From positions 186,001-250,000 of the forward strand of contig JABCZD010000006.1 of NCBI GenBank assembly GCA_013289855.1: a DNA stretch of 64,000 nt, in the 5' to 3' direction. Below, one piece after another: positions 61,487 through 64,000 of the stretch; position 1 is the first letter of the stretch, and each line of letters begins with the position of its first letter. The position numbers were made by a program, and so were the translations under genes. The notes below the pieces were generated by a model. The model was not told the origin of the DNA and did not search any database. It was given only the letters and a program-made list of their open reading frames with translations. This stretch comes from Acidobacteriota bacterium (GTDB lineage: Bacteria; Acidobacteriota; Terriglobia; Acidiferrales; UBA7541).

Positions 61487-62707
61487 TTAAGCTGTTTGCC
61501 ATTTGACCTTTGAAATATCGATGCCTTCCTTGGCCATTTCATACAACGGAGACAATTCTCGGAGTTTGGTTACGACTTGAGTCATCTTTTCGATGACGTA
61601 GTCGACCTCCTCCGGGGTATTAAAGCGCCCGAGGCCAAAACGAATCGACGTGTGAGCGAGGTCTTCGCCCACGCCTAATGCTTTGAGTACATAGCTGGGC
61701 TCGAGGGTTGCCGAGGTGCAGGCGGAACCGCTCGAAACCGCTATGTCGTTGATACCCATAAGCAATGATTCACCTTCCACGTAGGCGAAACTCATATTTA
61801 GATTGTTGGGCAGCCGGTGCTCCATGGAGCCATTGATGAAGACTTCATCCAGCTTGGCTTCCAAGCCCTTTTGCAGCCGCGTGCGCAACGCCAGCATGCG
61901 GGCCGATTCTTCCGGCATTTCTTGTTGCGCGATCTCACAAGCCTTGCCCAGTCCCACGATGCCGGGAACGTTTAGGGTGCCGGAACGCATGCCGCGTTCG
62001 TGGCCGCCGCCGTCGATAATGGCGGAAAGCTGCACGCGCGGATTGCGGCGGCGGACATACAGCGCGCCCACGCCCTTGGGTCCGTAAATCTTGTGCCCGG
62101 AGATGGCCAGAAGATCGATGTTGTCCTTCTGCACGTCCACGGGAATTTTTCCTACGGCCTGCACGCCATCGACGGCGAAGAAAATGCCGTGTTCCTTGGC
62201 GATTTTGCCGATTTCCCGAATCGGGTTGACGGCGCCAATTTCGTTGTTGGCGTACATCACGGTGATCAAGATGGTGGTCGGGCGAATCGCGACTTTCAGC
62301 TCATCGAGATTTACGCGGCCGTCTTTCTGCACCGGCAAATAGGTGACTTCAAAGCCTTCCTTCTCCAGGCGCTTGCAGGTATCCAGCACGGCTTTGTGCT
62401 CGATGGCCTCGGTGATGATGTGGTTGCCCTTTTCGCGGTACATTTCGGCAACGCCCTTGATCATCAGGTTGTCGGATTCCGTGGCGCCGCTGGTGAAGAT
62501 GATTTCCTTCGGCGTGGCGCCAATCAGCGAAGCAACCTGCTGGCGGGCGGTTTCCACGGCCTCTTCGCCGGCCCAGCCAAAGGAGTGATTGCGGCTCGCG
62601 GCATTGCCAAACTTTTCGTTGAAATAGGGCAGCATCGCTTCCACGACGCGCGGGTCCACCGGCGTGGTAGCGTGATTGTCCATGTAGATCGGCAGTTTTA
62701 CGGCCAT
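61487..62707 (-). CDS. iscS: Cysteine desulfurase IscS
   Basis: The 406-residue class V aminotransferase has the PLP lysine in [17 protein letters not shown], the catalytic loop Cys in [14 protein letters not shown] and the start [21 protein letters not shown]. It removes sulfur from cysteine as a persulfide for IscU. An AGGG site precedes the ATG. It is the first enzyme gene after iscR. Confidence 0.96.
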   Translation of the reverse strand: MAVKLPIYMDNHATTPVDPRVVEAMLPYFNEKFGNAASRNHSFGWAGEEAVETARQQVASLIGATPKEIIFTSGATESDNLMIKGVAEMYREKGNHIITEAIEHKAVLDTCKRLEKEGFEVTYLPVQKDGRVNLDELKVAIRPTTILITVMYANNEIGAVNPIREIGKIAKEHGIFFAVDGVQAVGKIPVDVQKDNIDLLAISGHKIYGPKGVGALYVRRRNPRVQLSAIIDGGGHERGMRSGTLNVPGIVGLGKACEIAQQEMPEESARMLALRTRLQKGLEAKLDEVFINGSMEHRLPNNLNMSFAYVEGESLLMGINDIAVSSGSACTSATLEPSYVLKALGVGEDLAHTSIRFGLGRFNTPEEVDYVIEKMTQVVTKLRELSPLYEMAKEGIDISKVKWQTA

Positions 62708-62760
62708 AAATCCCTGTCTCCTAACGCAACTGTCTAAGACAACTTTTTATTCCAATTCCT

Positions 62761-63195
62761 CTATCGCAATTCGACGAGCGCGTGTTCGTGCACTTCTTCG
62801 CTCATCTGCGAGATCGTCACGGTGCTCAAAACCGTTAAAATGCTCTCATTCACGCGACGCAGCGGTTCGCGCACCGTACAACGGTCCGTAGCGTCGCAAG
62901 CACCGTGACTGGTCACGCAAGAGGTGATCAGCACCGGGCCGTCAATCGCGCTAATCACGTCCAGCGCGCTGATTTGCGACGGCTCTTTCGCCAACTGATA
63001 TCCGCCGCTGGAGCCGTGCTTGGCGCCCACCAAACCCTGCTTCGCCAACTTTTGCAGCACCTTGGCCATCAGCGTCACAGAAATTCCATACTCTTCGGCA
63101 ATTTCATTGGCGCTGCACGCATGCTGCTGACGATGCATGGCCAAATGTTTGACGGCGATCAATCCGTAGTCGGCTTTTTTCGACAGTTTAAACAT
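62761..63195 (-). CDS. iscR: Rrf2-family Fe-S cluster regulator IscR
   Basis: The 144-residue product has the Rrf2 winged helix (KKADYGLIAVKHLAM, LAKQGLVGAKHGSSGGYQLAK) and three cysteines C93, C100 and C106 in a C-x6-C-x5-C arrangement close to the [2Fe-2S] ligands of E. coli IscR. The fourth ligand His is not at the expected place (Arg there), so the cluster ligation may differ. It heads the isc operon and a matching site lies at its promoter, so it probably represses the operon when holo. Confidence 0.92.
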   Translation of the reverse strand: MFKLSKKADYGLIAVKHLAMHRQQHACSANEIAEEYGISVTLMAKVLQKLAKQGLVGAKHGSSGGYQLAKEPSQISALDVISAIDGPVLITSCVTSHGACDATDRCTVREPLRRVNESILTVLSTVTISQMSEEVHEHALVELR

Positions 63196-63241
63196 CGGCT
63201 AAATTTTCAGCTGCTCCGCAACCGAGCGGCCAGTACCAATC

Positions 63242-63254
63242 GACTGTACTAATC
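63242..63254. promoter_or_regulatory. Possible second IscR-like site
   Basis: GACTGTACTAATC matches the GACTRWWWYAGTC palindrome at 11 of 13 positions and lies in the 5' leader, 43 bases downstream of the main site. Confidence 0.35.
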
Positions 63255-63284
63255 GCGATGTGGCACCGAGCAAACTCGATATAC

Positions 63285-63297
63285 GACTGATTCAGTC
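63285..63297. promoter_or_regulatory. IscR type-1-like site at the isc promoter
   Basis: GACTGATTCAGTC fits the core of the proteobacterial IscR type-1 site (GACTRWWWYAGTC) at all 13 positions and is a palindrome except at the central base. It overlaps the predicted transcription start of iscR, so repression by IscR is expected. Family knowledge supplies the consensus; binding is inferred. Confidence 0.75.
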
Positions 63298-63305
63298 GCA
63301 AATTA

Positions 63306-63334
63306 ATCATAGCCCTAAAGACGAAAAAAGTCAA
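63306..63334 (-). promoter_or_regulatory. Sigma-70-type promoter of the isc operon
   Basis: On the minus strand TTGACT (63334-63329), a 17-base spacer and TATGAT (63311-63306) form a near-consensus housekeeping promoter. The start point would fall near 63299, next to the IscR-like palindrome, and the iscR ATG is about 100 bases further on. Confidence 0.8.
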
Positions 63335-63508
63335 TTCGCAATAGAATAGTTAAACATCCTATTTACAACTAGTTACAGCGGATCTGATAGCCCTCGTCGC
63401 CAAATTCCAGTTTCGAGCAAGGGCCCGATAGAAGCCATCGCGCACGACGACGCGGAATCTCCCGAATTCCTATCGTGCTACCCTACAGGGCGTTGGATGA
63501 CCCACACG

Positions 63509-64000
63509 ATGAATAGATACAACTTGTTCCACTTTTTACTCAACGCCTGCCGCTTGAGGTCAGCTTCATCCACGTCAGCGACGGCTCGATTCATTTTTTC
63601 CTTGGCAATTCTATTTTCTTTCGCCATTGCGGCGCACCCGCAGACGAGTCCCGCCGCAAGCCAGGCGGCTCCCGTGCCAAACGCGGCGCCGCCAGCGAAG
63701 CATCGCACTCACGGGCCGGCGCCCAGGCGCAAACCCGAAACCGTGCTTCTGGTCGGCGCAGGAGATATCGCCGGCTGTAAAAATATCGAAGGCGCGCAGG
63801 CGACCGCCAAACTCGTCGAGCAGTTCCCGGGCGCCGCCGTCTTCGCCGCCGGAGACGTGGTCTACGAACGGGGCACAGCCGAGGAATTTCGCGATTGTTA
63901 CGGCCCCACGTGGGGAAAGTTTAAAGAGCGCACGCGGCCAGCCCTCGGAAACCATGAATATGGCGTCCCCGGCGCCGCGCCATATTTTGCGTATTGGGGT
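63509..64000 (+). CDS. Exported metallophosphoesterase, cut by window edge
   Basis: An open frame runs from ATG 63509 to the end of the window (164 residues visible). It starts with a basic segment and a hydrophobic stretch (FIFSLAILFSFAIAAHPQTS, about 28-47), like a long signal peptide, then a Pro/Ala linker. A calcineurin-like phosphoesterase domain follows, with GAGDIAGC (83-90), GDVVY (115-119) and GNHEYG (147-152). These blocks hold the Asp, His and Asn metal ligands. It resembles purple-acid-phosphatase-like or alkaline phosphatase-type exported enzymes. The C-terminal part is outside the window. Confidence 0.82.
   Translation, partial: MNRYNLFHFLLNACRLRSASSTSATARFIFSLAILFSFAIAAHPQTSPAASQAAPVPNAAPPAKHRTHGPAPRRKPETVLLVGAGDIAGCKNIEGAQATAKLVEQFPGAAVFAAGDVVYERGTAEEFRDCYGPTWGKFKERTRPALGNHEYGVPGAAPYFAYWG

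Noticed and set aside
63478-63708. Minus-strand 76-residue frame at the right end
   Set aside because: It overlaps the signal-peptide region of the plus-strand metallophosphoesterase, whose catalytic motifs are clear.

Overview
The window reads as a piece of chromosome from an Acidobacteriota bacterium (class Terriglobia-like). This is an inference from gene content: a VWFA-related exported protein of the kind abundant in that phylum (24799-26130), two large OmpL/BBP2-type porins, Ig-repeat lipoproteins beside a matrixin-like protease, sigma/anti-sigma/DUF4097 clusters and GC-rich codon use. There is no phage, transposase, plasmid or CRISPR signature.

Layout. 0-10 kb: a two-gene unit of unknown function divergent from a TetR regulator, RodZ-like and HEAT-like proteins, a cytochrome c, a DUF4142 protein, an exported rhodanese, a PilT-family ATPase, an alcohol dehydrogenase, a lysine-rich nucleoid-type protein and KDPG aldolase. 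10-19 kb: phosphoesterase, two PilZ proteins, an aldolase and an M23 peptidase, a MerR regulator with a membrane protein behind a MerR-type operator, then a nucleoside-salvage operon (deoA-nupC-punA-cdd). 19-30 kb: two porins, inositol phosphatase, VWFA protein, MoaD/MoaE, an epimerase and an ECF sigma/anti-sigma pair. 30-43 kb: a surface region with an Ig-repeat lipoprotein, a small exported protein and a matrixin-like protease on the plus strand, facing a minor-pilin operon (FimT/GspH, PilV, PilW and a 1019-residue PilX) that ends in a clear terminator, preceded by a FabH-like enzyme. 43-56 kb: HD hydrolase, BI-1 membrane protein, TonB-like protein, NagX-like membrane protein, lipoprotein, desaturase, DUF1080 protein, amidohydrolase, PH-domain protein, tRNA-Glu and a coupled sigma/anti-sigma/DUF4097 operon. 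56-63.3 kb: a full ISC iron-sulfur operon (iscR-iscS-orf100-iscU-iscA-hscB-hscA-fdx-iscX). The right edge carries the N-terminal part of an exported metallophosphoesterase.

Most notable are: the isc operon, with a good sigma-70-type promoter, an IscR-type palindrome at the predicted start point, an unrecognised 100-residue gene between iscS and iscU and a terminator-like hairpin between iscA and hscB; and the intergenic DNA, which holds a family of short hairpins with different GC stems but the same CT-AA(A)-AG apex, plus a second, roughly 50-bp interspersed repeat present three times. The pilin operon and the secreted-protein cluster are the best candidates for lineage-specific surface systems.
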